DNA from: Paraglaciecola sp. L3A3 | GTDB taxonomy: Bacteria; Pseudomonadota; Gammaproteobacteria; Enterobacterales; Alteromonadaceae | Direction: 5' to 3' | Assembly (NCBI RefSeq): GCF_009796765.1 | Contig: NZ_CP047023.1 | Coordinates: 4,075,501-4,139,500, forward strand | DNA length: 64,000 nucleotides | Shown here: positions 8,588 to 18,319 of the stretch, piece by piece | Layout of the letters: the number at the start of each line of letters is the position of its first letter | How positions within the stretch are numbered: position 1 is the stretch's first letter | Translations under genes and position numbers: made by a program | Notes under the pieces: model-generated | Seen by the model: only the letters and a program-made list of their open reading frames with translations | Databases searched by the model: none | Told to the model about the DNA's origin: nothing

Positions 8588-10216
8588 CTAAATCGTGCCA
8601 TTTACTATAGGTTGAAAGGCAGTGAGGCTATCCATCAAGGTGCTATTACCTAAACCATTGGTAGGAAACAAATTAGCAAATTGACCTTGTTCGCCATGTA
8701 GTGCCATATAATTCAAGATAACGGTTTCTACCAGTAAGTTGACGTTATTGGCTGCAGGGGTAGAAGCAGTTTCTACCGAGCCATCACGACGCATATAACC
8801 AATTTGCTGTTGCATGGCTTGGAGTTCTGGGGTGCCGCCCATAAGTTCAGGCGTGCCATTCGGGTTGTAAACCATAAAGAATGAAGCAGCGGTAGAGGAG
8901 TTATCGCCGGTCCAAACGCCCTTGCCTCGTCCATTCACACTATTGTCAATCATGCCATTACTGGCGACCGAACCATCAGAACATACATACATCATTAAAG
9001 GCACACCTAATCGGGCTGCATATTCTAAACAAGCGCCCATACAGCGGCCAGCTCTTAGATCTCGTACTTCACCGGTTGAACGATCACCGGTGTGATAGTC
9101 AAATCCGCCCATAGTAATGGTGCCTGCCCCCGCTAAACCATTCATCACTAACTTCATTACTGCAGCGGTTTTTCTGTACTCACCATCACTATCAAATTCT
9201 TCTTGGCTAAATATCCCGCCATCCCCGACTATTTCGATATCTTGCACAGGATCGAGAGCACTGGGATCACCAAATCGATCGGCAATGTCTGCACTTTTTA
9301 CGTAGCCACAGCGCACCAAGTCTTTTAACACTTCGTCTGAGGTCACTTTGGTATTCACTTTATTCAGTTTCATGTCACTGATACGCTGGATAGACTCCAT
9401 CACTGCCACTGAATCTTGTTGTGATAATAAACCAATTAAATCACCGGTATCGACTAAGCCTGTCACATCTGTTGGCCTATCCACTTTTGTTGGTCGTTTA
9501 CTAGGGTCAATCATCATGGTGGGTGCCATAGAGTTACCACCAGAATCAGTATTTCTTGAGCCTATTAAAGTTAATAGCGAACCATCAGAGCCTGCTTTAT
9601 TAATGCCATACATAGGGTTATGGGGATTATTGCCTGTATCGTTTTCAGAACGCGCGGGGATCACTGCACCGTTAATATTGACTCTATTACCCACACTAAC
9701 TTTTTCTAACATGCCTCGTAAAAAAGCACTATCACTATGAAAAGCTAAACCTAACTCAGAGTTAATAAAATCACTGAGTCCTTTATCAGGATTAGCAATA
9801 GACGGCACCATGTCACCGGGTAAGCCTTGGCGGCTATAGCCAGAGGTACTTAAAAAATCCATTTGTCCACCGCGCCCCCCTACCAGCACATTCGACCCCG
9901 CAATATTTGCCCCACCGGCTAAATCAAACACAATAAAAGGAATTTTCCCCGCCCCTTGCGTGGCAATACCGCATTGGGCTTTTAGTGCTTCTAGATCGGC
10001 AGATAAACTTGCATTAGCAGTATTCGCCGAAAATAAATTCAACGCCGAACCTGCGGTAACTGTAGCCATGCCAGCACAAAATCCTTGAGCGATAAACTCA
10101 CGTCTACTCACTGGTTTGGCGTGATTTTCATGTAACAAAGGGGCATCAGCATCGCCTGTGGCTTGTTTTGCCGCTTTGGCTAAGTCTTTCAATGATTTTG
10201 ATGATGGTTTAAACAT
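8588..10216 (-). CDS. Tat-exported DUF1501-like protein
   Basis: 542 residues from the ATG at 10216, which has GAGG 8 bases upstream; the frame is open to 10249 but that would overlap the gene upstream. A twin-arginine signal is clear (VSRREFIAQGF, arginines at 38-39, then a hydrophobic stretch), so it should be exported folded. After the signal comes PFIVFDLAGGANIAG, which resembles the start of DUF1501 (sulfatase/alkaline-phosphatase-like) proteins. Last gene of the minus-strand trio, 10 bases after the LamG lipoprotein. DUF1501 genes commonly accompany planctomycete-type cytochrome proteins, which fits the neighbours. Function unknown. Confidence 0.7.
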   Translation of the reverse strand: MFKPSSKSLKDLAKAAKQATGDADAPLLHENHAKPVSRREFIAQGFCAGMATVTAGSALNLFSANTANASLSADLEALKAQCGIATQGAGKIPFIVFDLAGGANIAGSNVLVGGRGGQMDFLSTSGYSRQGLPGDMVPSIANPDKGLSDFINSELGLAFHSDSAFLRGMLEKVSVGNRVNINGAVIPARSENDTGNNPHNPMYGINKAGSDGSLLTLIGSRNTDSGGNSMAPTMMIDPSKRPTKVDRPTDVTGLVDTGDLIGLLSQQDSVAVMESIQRISDMKLNKVNTKVTSDEVLKDLVRCGYVKSADIADRFGDPSALDPVQDIEIVGDGGIFSQEEFDSDGEYRKTAAVMKLVMNGLAGAGTITMGGFDYHTGDRSTGEVRDLRAGRCMGACLEYAARLGVPLMMYVCSDGSVASNGMIDNSVNGRGKGVWTGDNSSTAASFFMVYNPNGTPELMGGTPELQAMQQQIGYMRRDGSVETASTPAANNVNLLVETVILNYMALHGEQGQFANLFPTNGLGNSTLMDSLTAFQPIVNGTI

Positions 10217-10226
10217 ATTGTCGTCC

Positions 10227-12683
10227 TCACTGAATGAGCATAGCAGCACTGCCTAACACGGCAGCACAACTGGCTTTAACTATGGTTTGGGTATACTGGG
10301 CGTCACATACTTTGTCACCCGAGCAATCACTAAGTTGGCTAATTAATTGATTTAATTCATTTTCAACATCAAGCCGTGAGGGTTGCGATTCGATATCACT
10401 ACCTAACATATTGTCTAACAACGAAGTCGTTAGCTGTTGCCTGACCTCGGTGGTGAAAGCCGTAGAGGCCGGTTGCGAAAAATCAAATCCACTAAAGTAA
10501 GCTGAGCGTAAACTAGTTGACGACACTAATGCATCACAATACTTAATGGCCAACTGAGTGACGGCCATTTGGTTGGATGCCAAGAAACTATCAATATTGG
10601 TTACCGATGGTAATTGCTGAGATAAGGTATCGAAAGTTTGTTTAGTGCCAGCATTTGAAAGTGGCACGCCTGTCATCACCGACATACTAGCGTTAATTTC
10701 GGCAAAGTTTTTCACGCCTATATCAGGCTGAGGTAAAGTATCTGCAGCTATCGCCGTCGCTGGGGGGGCAGCTTCCACCCGAACATGTTCGAACTCGCCA
10801 ATTTGATCGAATAACAAGAAGAACTCGTCGGCAGCGGGGCCTTTTTCAAGTTGCACTAACGTCCCTAATCGAGATAAGGGCTGTCCCTCTCCAGGGATAT
10901 AAGTTTGCGGGCTAATTTGCGTATCTAGATTGGCGTAAGCTTGGCCAAATGTGAGCTCTCGGCCATTTAAACCCAGTGTCAAACCTTGCAAACTGACATC
11001 CGGGATGATCGCTTCGCTATTCAAGTTGTAAAAATATGGTTCGCTAAACAAATAGCTGTAGTTATCGAATTGGCTCACTTTGAACACTATGTAACTTTGT
11101 TCCGTCGCCAGCCATTCACTTAGGTTAAATAACAAAAAATACTTTTGTCCAATACCTGCATCAAAGTTTTTAATAATTTGCCCCGGCTCTAGCACTCTAT
11201 TATGCATAGCGACCATACGAATAGTGCCTGCCCATGGCATATCGCCAGACACTTCATTACCTAAGACAAAGGCAAAGCTGTCATCCCATTCGTTTAAAAT
11301 GGCGCCTGTTTGTTCATCTAGATCGTCGGTAAAAACACCGTTTACATATATTTGTCGGCCAGTAATAGGGCTAAAATTCACTACTACATGTTGCAACGCA
11401 GCCTGTAAATCTTCATCACCATCTGCAGTTGACAACATAGGTATGCCATTGACATCCCCCTGATCTGAACGCAACAAAACGTCATAATTATATAGGGTTT
11501 GTCCTAAGGTGAAATTACGTCTGTCTTTGCCTCCAGAATAACTCACAATGCGGGCTGGCCCTTCTTGCGTGACGTTAGCAGGTGCGATCCAGGCTTCGAT
11601 AGACAACTCTCCGGTTGAAGTCAGTAAATCATGAATTTTTTTACTATTGGTGGTCGAGCCTTGAGCTTTACCATCAGCTAATTGAATGCCATAGCCCCCG
11701 ACCCAATCATATTCACCACTTAAGGTTAAATTTAACGCTGGCTCTACTCCGCTTGTATCAAAAGCAGTATTGCCGCTGCCGGTTTTGAATTCCCATTTAG
11801 CAATTAGATTAGACTCAAACCGGCCACCACCTGTGGCTAATGTGCCATCAAACAGAGTTAAAGCTTTCGAATAAACTAAGCTTGGGTCTAATGCAGTGGT
11901 GTCAATCTGATCGGCCATATCCTGAATAGCAGCCACTAAGGACTGTGCATCAGAGGCACAGTCAGTCCAACAGTTATGAAATTCATCACGTACCCTGCCC
12001 ACAACACGAGAATCCATAGGCGAGTCTAAATTTAATCTTGGGATCGCAGCCTCGTATGCCTCATTTATATCTGCCGCAGCAAAATACGGCGAAATAGGAA
12101 TGGCAGCCGAATTGGTATGGCAACTGGCACAATTAGCGGTTAATAAGGGGTAAACTGTCGTAGAAAACAAATGAGAATCGGCTGGAAAGTTTTTATTTTC
12201 TCCCGGCGTCTTTTCCATTGGCGCTTCAAGTACAATCTCGGTAGCGACCGCTTCATCACCCCGCCAATTGGCGATCCAAGTGGTCAAAATATCAGCGCAA
12301 GCCTGCGCACTGCTTAACCAGCAATTGTGCCCCCCCGCAACTTTAGTCACTAACAAAGAATCTTTAGGGCTGTCTAAGGTTATCAAAGGGTTAGTATCGG
12401 TATAGGCAAGGTTAATATCATCATTACGAGCAAAACTAGGAGATTGTTCACCTTGTACATGACAGGCACCACAGCGGTCTTCTGTGGCGATATTGTCCCA
12501 TAGAGCTAATTTAAAGTTTTGGATATCATCGGTACTCGGTGCAGGCCCTGCGTAATTTTCCACAGGTTGCTGATCTGTTGGAGGCAAGGGCGTTTCTACA
12601 ACTTCTGCTACACCATTCCCCCCACAACTCGTTAGCGTGACAACACCCATCAATAGGAGCCCAGAGCAAGTAAATTTATTCAT
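10227..12683 (-). CDS. outer-membrane-type lipoprotein with two CxxCH domains and a LamG-like domain
   Basis: 818 residues. The lipobox LTSC puts the lipidated cysteine at 20. Two tandem domains follow, each with a CxxCH haem-c motif (CGACH at 71-75, CASCH at 185-189), then an AY segment, LDSP-DS, and HNCW about 45 residues later; they are clearly a duplication. Residues of about 290-490 look like a LamG/concanavalin fold (LSIEAWIAPANVT, then FTLGQTLYNYDV, and a final MVAMHNRVLEPGQI). The C-terminal 300 residues are unrecognised. It probably binds a surface ligand and carries haem in the envelope. It overlaps neither neighbour and starts 2 bases after the upstream gene ends. Confidence 0.7.
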   Translation of the reverse strand: MNKFTCSGLLLMGVVTLTSCGGNGVAEVVETPLPPTDQQPVENYAGPAPSTDDIQNFKLALWDNIATEDRCGACHVQGEQSPSFARNDDINLAYTDTNPLITLDSPKDSLLVTKVAGGHNCWLSSAQACADILTTWIANWRGDEAVATEIVLEAPMEKTPGENKNFPADSHLFSTTVYPLLTANCASCHTNSAAIPISPYFAAADINEAYEAAIPRLNLDSPMDSRVVGRVRDEFHNCWTDCASDAQSLVAAIQDMADQIDTTALDPSLVYSKALTLFDGTLATGGGRFESNLIAKWEFKTGSGNTAFDTSGVEPALNLTLSGEYDWVGGYGIQLADGKAQGSTTNSKKIHDLLTSTGELSIEAWIAPANVTQEGPARIVSYSGGKDRRNFTLGQTLYNYDVLLRSDQGDVNGIPMLSTADGDEDLQAALQHVVVNFSPITGRQIYVNGVFTDDLDEQTGAILNEWDDSFAFVLGNEVSGDMPWAGTIRMVAMHNRVLEPGQIIKNFDAGIGQKYFLLFNLSEWLATEQSYIVFKVSQFDNYSYLFSEPYFYNLNSEAIIPDVSLQGLTLGLNGRELTFGQAYANLDTQISPQTYIPGEGQPLSRLGTLVQLEKGPAADEFFLLFDQIGEFEHVRVEAAPPATAIAADTLPQPDIGVKNFAEINASMSVMTGVPLSNAGTKQTFDTLSQQLPSVTNIDSFLASNQMAVTQLAIKYCDALVSSTSLRSAYFSGFDFSQPASTAFTTEVRQQLTTSLLDNMLGSDIESQPSRLDVENELNQLISQLSDCSGDKVCDAQYTQTIVKASCAAVLGSAAMLIQ

Positions 12684-12685
12684 CT

Positions 12686-13924
12686 CTATTCTCCCTTACA
12701 ATAATCAGCGGCGTTCGCAAACACGCCTTTAATTTTGTAACCATCTGCTTGGAAGTTATTCACTATAGTATCGATTTGACTTCTATCCGTGGCATCTTGA
12801 GGAGACCGTAAACAAACATTTTGAAATACTTTTTTCACTTGGCATTGGGCAAAAGCTTGGCTGTGAGCCAACTCTTGGCCCATACTTTTCGCGCCATTGC
12901 CCGCCCCTGGTAAACTATCATCCCAGCCCAGAAATTGATTAATCCCCTTACGCCAATAGTTGTCCCATTTATCATCTGGGGTGACAAAACCAAATGGGAA
13001 ATTATTACCGTTGATATGGTATTTTCCCTGAACCCGACTACCAGTGTCAGCATCAAGTTGACCTTCAGTATTGTATTGCAAACTGCCGTTTTCACCGTTT
13101 GGATCTGACTCTACATTGTAGTCATATTCATAATAAGCGAATGATTGAGCTAATGGGTCCATCCCCGTATGACAGCCCGAACATGAGTTAATAAATATGC
13201 GACTGTCGCCACCTGGACTACGTGACACATCTTGCCTAATTCTATCCGGTGATAGGCTAGTATCTTTTAATCCTTCAAGATCGGTGCACATATGATTGAT
13301 TAGGGTAAAACGGAACATGGCGCGATTAGTGCCATCTTTAAAAAATGATTTTGCCGCTGCGCGAGTGGTCAACACCCCGGCTGTTGCCTCAGCTGGTAAC
13401 CCAGTCACTGCGGATTGAGTTGTCGCCACTAAAGCCGTTTGTAAATCAATACTCTGCTCATCCAGAGCTTGATACAAATTATTATTGTTATTCGAATATG
13501 CAGGCAGAGCTAAGTTTGCGTTTGCCACATATAAAATATCGCCACTTAAAATTTGCCTAAAATCCACATCATCTCGAGCGATACCAATTACCGTAGCAGT
13601 ATAATCATTCAGTGGTACGAAAATATCACTTTCTTCATTAGTCCAAGGTGCCACCCAATTTTTTAAAGTCACATTATAAAAATTGGCATTATTCATAGCT
13701 AAATCTGCTGCAGCTCGTGTATCGCCATTACTAATGTAGGTACGCATTTGTTCTAGTACAACTTGAGAAGGTGGCACACCAGCCAAGCGGTCATGGATAC
13801 GTTTAGCCTGCTCTGCAGGGCCAGCTAAACTTGAATGAGATAAAATCAAAGCGACGAATGAAATAAGCGTTTGCTGCCACTTGGTCCTGCGAATGTGTGT
13901 AGGTTTAGTATAAAAACCAACCAT
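12686..13924 (-). CDS. exported planctomycete-type cytochrome-like protein, one CxxCH
   Basis: 412 residues from the ATG at 13924, preceded by GGGAG. The signal peptide is residues 14-36, ending near SSLAGPAEQ. The N-terminal part (RIHDRLAGVPPS, then FYNVTLKNWVAPWTN) resembles the DUF1549/PSD1 type of planctomycete proteins, and INSCSGCHTGMDPLAQSF (CSGCH at 248-252) resembles DUF1588, where CxxCH is followed by DP. A covalent haem is predicted from the motif only. It is the first gene of the minus-strand trio and shares a 331-base divergent promoter region with the plus-strand operon. Confidence 0.65.
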   Translation of the reverse strand: MVGFYTKPTHIRRTKWQQTLISFVALILSHSSLAGPAEQAKRIHDRLAGVPPSQVVLEQMRTYISNGDTRAAADLAMNNANFYNVTLKNWVAPWTNEESDIFVPLNDYTATVIGIARDDVDFRQILSGDILYVANANLALPAYSNNNNNLYQALDEQSIDLQTALVATTQSAVTGLPAEATAGVLTTRAAAKSFFKDGTNRAMFRFTLINHMCTDLEGLKDTSLSPDRIRQDVSRSPGGDSRIFINSCSGCHTGMDPLAQSFAYYEYDYNVESDPNGENGSLQYNTEGQLDADTGSRVQGKYHINGNNFPFGFVTPDDKWDNYWRKGINQFLGWDDSLPGAGNGAKSMGQELAHSQAFAQCQVKKVFQNVCLRSPQDATDRSQIDTIVNNFQADGYKIKGVFANAADYCKGE

Positions 13925-14255
13925 ATGAATGCTCCCGTAATACGTACCTATCATTTGATTGATAATAATAGATGGACCGATATAAGCTGCATTAAGCACC
14001 TATATTGACCAATTTAAAATATACTCACTGACCCATGCGGATATAATTTCATAACTAATAAACCAACTTTTCATCGCCAACACCATAAATCATTTATCAG
14101 GCTATACTTCCAAGTATTAAAAGTTATGCGCAAGTATAACCATTAGTCTTGTTTTATATCCCTTAGAATGAAAATCTGTACACTTGCACATCAGCATATT
14201 ATTTTAAATCTGATATACATATACATTCCTCTATCAAGGCAAGGTATTGATACAT
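13925..14255. promoter_or_regulatory. divergent promoter region of the two envelope-machine operons
   Basis: 331 A+T-rich bases with no gene separate the minus-strand CxxCH trio from the 15-gene plus-strand operon, so it must hold the promoters for one or both. I could not assign -35/-10 boxes or an operator with confidence. Confidence 0.45.
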
Positions 14256-16943
14256 ATGAAAATAGCACTGTTTTCACCCTTATTTTTATGCTGTTTAGCA
14301 GCTTTAGGGTTGAGTGCCTGTAATTCAGACGTATCAATTGAGCCTTCAACTCAAGCCCCTGATCCTGTAGTGGTGGATATTCCAATTGCTTTTATAAAAC
14401 GCAGCTTACCTATAGATGAAAACAATCAAGCAGTAGAGTTTGATTTACGGGAACCAAGCCAATTTGTGCCAGGCGCTGCCTTGTATATTAAAGCTAGAGC
14501 CAGTGCTACAGAAACCGAAATCAATATTACCGACCAAGCCTTCATCACAGAAGACGCTAGCGAAGCCCCTTTATATGATGTAAAGGATTTAGAAGCTTCT
14601 TATGATGGCAACCGCTTGTTATTTTCCATGCGTGCACCAGAAATTGAAGGTGCTAATGATGATGAACAACCCACTTGGAACATATGGGAATACAACCGTA
14701 CCACAGATGAGTTAAGACGCATTATCAGCTCAGATATTGTTGCTGAGGCTGGTCAAGACACTGCTCCAGTCTATCTTCCAGATGGCCGTATTTTGTTTAG
14801 CTCAACACGTCAACGTACCAACCAAGCGATATTGTTAGACGAAGGCAAACCTCAATATTCAGGGTTAGAAGAAAGCCTACGACGCCCTGCTTCGGTATTA
14901 CATGTGATCAACAGTGACGGCTCTGAAATTGAACAAGTGTCTTTTAATCAGAGTCACGATTTAGACCCCTTAGTGTTACAAAATGGCAAAATATTGTTTA
15001 GTCGTTGGGACCAAATGGGCGGCGATAAAGGTATACATCTTTATCAAATGAACCCAGATGGCAGTGATTTAGAAATCATCTACGGCCGTCATAGCCACAA
15101 CCAAGAAGGCATAGATCAGTCTTTACACTTTGTACAAAGCAAAGAAACACCGAATAACAAAATTCTACTGAGCCTATTACCTTATCAACAATCACGCTTA
15201 GGAACAGATATAGTCGAAGTAGATATCACCAATTATATCGACATACAAACACCTAGTGCAGCGAGTCCTGGCATAAATGGCAATGCCCAGCAGTCGGCCC
15301 TATTCGACAATGTACAGATCAATACAGAGATTTCACCGGGTGGCTATTTTGCTGCTGTTTACCCATTATGGGATGGCAGTGGCAGACAATTATTCAGCTG
15401 GAGTCAATGCCGAGTATTTGATCCAGAACAAGTCATCGAAGATGGTTCAACAATCGCCCGTAAAATACTGCCCTGTAATGATGAATTATTAGCCTTAGAT
15501 ACAATTGAAATGGCGCCAGAGTTATATGGTTTATGGATATATAACCCAGATGAAAATACCCAAAGCTTAGTTAGTATTCCAACAGAAGGAATGGCTTATA
15601 CCGAAGTCGTCGCCATGGAGTCTCGTCCTAGTCCAGCGAATGCACAGCAAGCAGTCGAATTTGACACTGAGTTAGCAGACAACAATACAGGGGCGCTTCA
15701 TATTCGAAGCGTTTACGATATGGCTGGCCTAGATACGACCCCAAATGGGCTAGCAGTGATGGCTGATCCTGCTCAAACCTCGGCTGATAATCGACCGGCT
15801 CGCTTTATTCGCATAATAAAAGGGGTATCAATTCCAGACGACGATACCTTAGATTTTGATAATGATGCTTATGGTCGCAGCCGTAATCAATTAATGCGAG
15901 AAATTGTCGGTTATGCCACTGTAGAGCCAGATGGCTCTGCCAAATTCCAAGTGCCTGCCAATGTGCCCATTGCTCTAAGCATTTTAGATAAAGACGGCAA
16001 ACGAATTAGCCAACGTCATCAAAACTGGTTACAAGTGACATCTGGCGAAGTGAAAACCTGTAATGGTTGTCACCAAAGTAATAACCAAGCCCCTCATGGT
16101 CGATTAGCAGCAGAAACTCCTTCCATTAATTTAGGGGCGGCGGTAAATGGCTTACCTTTCCCCAATACGAACCCAGATTTATTTGCCGACGCCGGCGAAA
16201 CCATGGCACAAACAAAAAGTCGCATCAACGGCTTAGCTTACCCTCAAGCTGATATTCAATTTAGTGATATTTGGGTTGACTCAGCAGAGCAAGACGCTTC
16301 CGCTGATTTCAGTTATGCATACCAAGATATGCAAACTCCACTGCCTATTTCTGCAAGTTGTGCACAGAATTGGCACAATCTGTGCCGAATTACCATTAAT
16401 TACCCTGTACATATTCAACCTATCTTTGAATTATCTAGACAAGTGTTCGATGACATGGAACTGTTGCTAGAAGATCATACTTGTATCAGTTGTCACAGCC
16501 CAGCTGATATGGATGGCATGACCCAAATACCAGCGGCGCAATTAGACCTCACCATTACTGTGTCTACTGACAATGCCGATTTACTGACCAGTTACCGAGA
16601 GCTACTATTTACCGACAATGAACAAGAACTTATCGAAGGTGTGCTCATAGACAAATTAGTTGAGGTATTGGACGGCAATGGCGACCCTGTATACGAAACC
16701 GACGAAGAAGGTGAGCTCATTCTAGATGCCAATGAAATGCCCATCCCAGTATTTACCACAGTTCGCGTCAATAACACTGTCAGCACTAACGGAGCCCGTT
16801 CAAGTTCTCGATTTTTTGCTCCTTTTGCTGCAAACGCTTCACATCAAAATTGGCTTAGCCCAGTAGAACTAAAATTACTAGCAGAGTGGATGGATATTGG
16901 TGCACAAAATTACAATAACCCTTTTGATTTTCCGGCTAATTAG
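14256..16943 (+). CDS. HzsA-related lipoprotein with beta-propeller repeats and two CxxCH motifs
   Basis: 895 residues from the ATG at 14256; the upstream TTG at 14247 sits too close to the AAGG site. Lipobox LSAC near residue 22. Residues of about 100-300 contain TolB/WD40-type propeller motifs (DGRILFSSTRQ, NGKILFSRWDQ, NPDGSDLEIIYGRH). CxxCH motifs are CNGCH at 602 and CISCH at 743. This layout, propeller then C-terminal haem motifs, resembles the hydrazine synthase alpha (HzsA)-related family. A true hydrazine synthase is not implied, because no HzsB/C genes are present. First gene of the long operon; the next gene starts after one base. Confidence 0.65.
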   Translation: MKIALFSPLFLCCLAALGLSACNSDVSIEPSTQAPDPVVVDIPIAFIKRSLPIDENNQAVEFDLREPSQFVPGAALYIKARASATETEINITDQAFITEDASEAPLYDVKDLEASYDGNRLLFSMRAPEIEGANDDEQPTWNIWEYNRTTDELRRIISSDIVAEAGQDTAPVYLPDGRILFSSTRQRTNQAILLDEGKPQYSGLEESLRRPASVLHVINSDGSEIEQVSFNQSHDLDPLVLQNGKILFSRWDQMGGDKGIHLYQMNPDGSDLEIIYGRHSHNQEGIDQSLHFVQSKETPNNKILLSLLPYQQSRLGTDIVEVDITNYIDIQTPSAASPGINGNAQQSALFDNVQINTEISPGGYFAAVYPLWDGSGRQLFSWSQCRVFDPEQVIEDGSTIARKILPCNDELLALDTIEMAPELYGLWIYNPDENTQSLVSIPTEGMAYTEVVAMESRPSPANAQQAVEFDTELADNNTGALHIRSVYDMAGLDTTPNGLAVMADPAQTSADNRPARFIRIIKGVSIPDDDTLDFDNDAYGRSRNQLMREIVGYATVEPDGSAKFQVPANVPIALSILDKDGKRISQRHQNWLQVTSGEVKTCNGCHQSNNQAPHGRLAAETPSINLGAAVNGLPFPNTNPDLFADAGETMAQTKSRINGLAYPQADIQFSDIWVDSAEQDASADFSYAYQDMQTPLPISASCAQNWHNLCRITINYPVHIQPIFELSRQVFDDMELLLEDHTCISCHSPADMDGMTQIPAAQLDLTITVSTDNADLLTSYRELLFTDNEQELIEGVLIDKLVEVLDGNGDPVYETDEEGELILDANEMPIPVFTTVRVNNTVSTNGARSSSRFFAPFAANASHQNWLSPVELKLLAEWMDIGAQNYNNPFDFPAN

Positions 16944-16944
16944 C

Positions 16945-17688
16945 ATGTTACGAGTATTCCTTCATTTGAGCCTAATGGCTTTTACCCTACTTAGCAGCCA
17001 AGTGAGAGCGGATACGGCAGAAGTACAAATCAGTCAAGCTTTTGTCAACGTACACACTGGCCCTGCAAGTGGTTACCCTGTTTTTCAGGTGATTGAGCGA
17101 GGCGAATGGGTCACAGTTTTAAAACGCCGAACAAATTGGTTCAAAGTCATGTTAGGTAACAAACAACAGGGCTGGATCACTCAGGCAGATCTCAACCAAA
17201 CTAAAAATATAACGGGTGAAAAAACGCAAATTAAGGAAGGTAGCCTTGCTAATTTTGCCGAACGAGATATAGAGCTAGCAATATTTGCGGGTACATTTGA
17301 TTCCGTTAATGGATTGTCCTTTGCAGGTTCTTGGGTGTGGACCGAAAACATTGCCACAGAATTAAGCTATACCCAAGCCTTAGGTGATTTTTCAAAAAAT
17401 GAACTGCTAATGCTTAGAATACAACATTCTATGTTTCCCGAATGGCGCTTGAGCCCTTACCTATCTTTAGGTGCCGGCTTAGTTCGAACTACCCCAAAAG
17501 CCAGTTTAGTACAAAGTGGCGACGAAGTTCGCAATAGCGATGCCCTTGAACTGGGCTTAGGTGCCCGTTACTACTTAAACCGTAATTTTATCATTCGCTT
17601 AGAATACAAGAATTTACTTGTCATTACCGACCGTGACGAACAACAGGAGTTAAACCAATGGAACCTTGGTTTCGCAGTTTTCTTTTAG
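16945..17688 (+). CDS. SH3-domain outer-membrane beta-barrel protein
   Basis: 247 residues from the ATG at 16945, which directly follows the preceding stop; a signal peptide ends near SQVRADT. Residues of about 25-84 form a bacterial SH3 domain (VNVHTGPASGYPVFQVIERG, then WFKVM and QGWITQADL). Residues 105-247 are beta-barrel-like (LSLGAGLVRTT, GLGARYYLNRNFIIRLEYK) and end in FAVFF with the terminal aromatic residue of outer-membrane proteins. It probably links peptidoglycan or a surface ligand to the outer membrane. The next gene overlaps it by 31 bases. Confidence 0.75.
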   Translation: MLRVFLHLSLMAFTLLSSQVRADTAEVQISQAFVNVHTGPASGYPVFQVIERGEWVTVLKRRTNWFKVMLGNKQQGWITQADLNQTKNITGEKTQIKEGSLANFAERDIELAIFAGTFDSVNGLSFAGSWVWTENIATELSYTQALGDFSKNELLMLRIQHSMFPEWRLSPYLSLGAGLVRTTPKASLVQSGDEVRNSDALELGLGARYYLNRNFIIRLEYKNLLVITDRDEQQELNQWNLGFAVFF

Positions 17689-18302
17689 GCCTACTTTTGG
17701 TAACGCCTAGTGCATTTTCCCAGCAAACATCATCTACTAGGGCAACCCCCCCGATGGTAATTGAACCTAAGGTTGAACGTCGAGATATTAACGAAGCAGA
17801 CATAGATACCGAAGATTTTGAAATTGGTGTGTTTTTTGGCAGCATCAGTATTGAAGACTTTTCAAACTCATCTCTTACCGGCCTACGGTTAACCTATCAT
17901 CTAACTGAAAGCGTTTTCACCGAGGCCAGCTATGGGGTGGCCGAAGGTGGGCAAACTAGCTACGAAATCCTCAGTGGTGGCGCACCTTTTCTAACGGACG
18001 AAGAAAGAGAATATAGTTACTACGACTTATCATTAGGCTACCGTTTTAGTGGCGAAACCTTTATAACCCAAAACTGGGTATTCAATTCAGACTTTTACCT
18101 TCAAGCTGGCGCGGGCAATACCGAATTTGGTGGCGATGACCGTATGACAGTGACAATAGGCGCAGGTTATCGTTTGTTATTAACCGACTGGTTAGTGCTG
18201 CGTTTTGACGGAAAAGACCAAATATTTGATAGTGAAATAATCGGTCCGAAAAAAACCACTCACAACCTAGCATTTAGCCTTGGCTTGTCGGTTTTCTTTT
18301 AA
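17658..18302 (+). CDS. outer-membrane beta-barrel protein
   Basis: 214 residues with a signal peptide ending near PSAFSQQ. The mature part alternates polar and hydrophobic residues in barrel-strand fashion (FEIGVFFGSIS, GLRLTYHLTESVFTEASYG, YDLSLGYRFSGETF) and ends NLAFSLGLSVFF, with the C-terminal Phe expected for BAM substrates. It overlaps the SH3-barrel gene and the two share a similar C-terminal layout, so they may be paralogues forming a pair. No catalytic motif seen. Confidence 0.7.
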   Translation: MEPWFRSFLLGLLLVTPSAFSQQTSSTRATPPMVIEPKVERRDINEADIDTEDFEIGVFFGSISIEDFSNSSLTGLRLTYHLTESVFTEASYGVAEGGQTSYEILSGGAPFLTDEEREYSYYDLSLGYRFSGETFITQNWVFNSDFYLQAGAGNTEFGGDDRMTVTIGAGYRLLLTDWLVLRFDGKDQIFDSEIIGPKKTTHNLAFSLGLSVFF

Positions 18303-18319
18303 AATAGGAACACACAATT

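Noticed and set aside
14256..16943. Functional hydrazine synthase / anammox metabolism
   Set aside because: Only a distant alpha-subunit-like protein is present; no beta/gamma subunits or hydrazine dehydrogenase genes.
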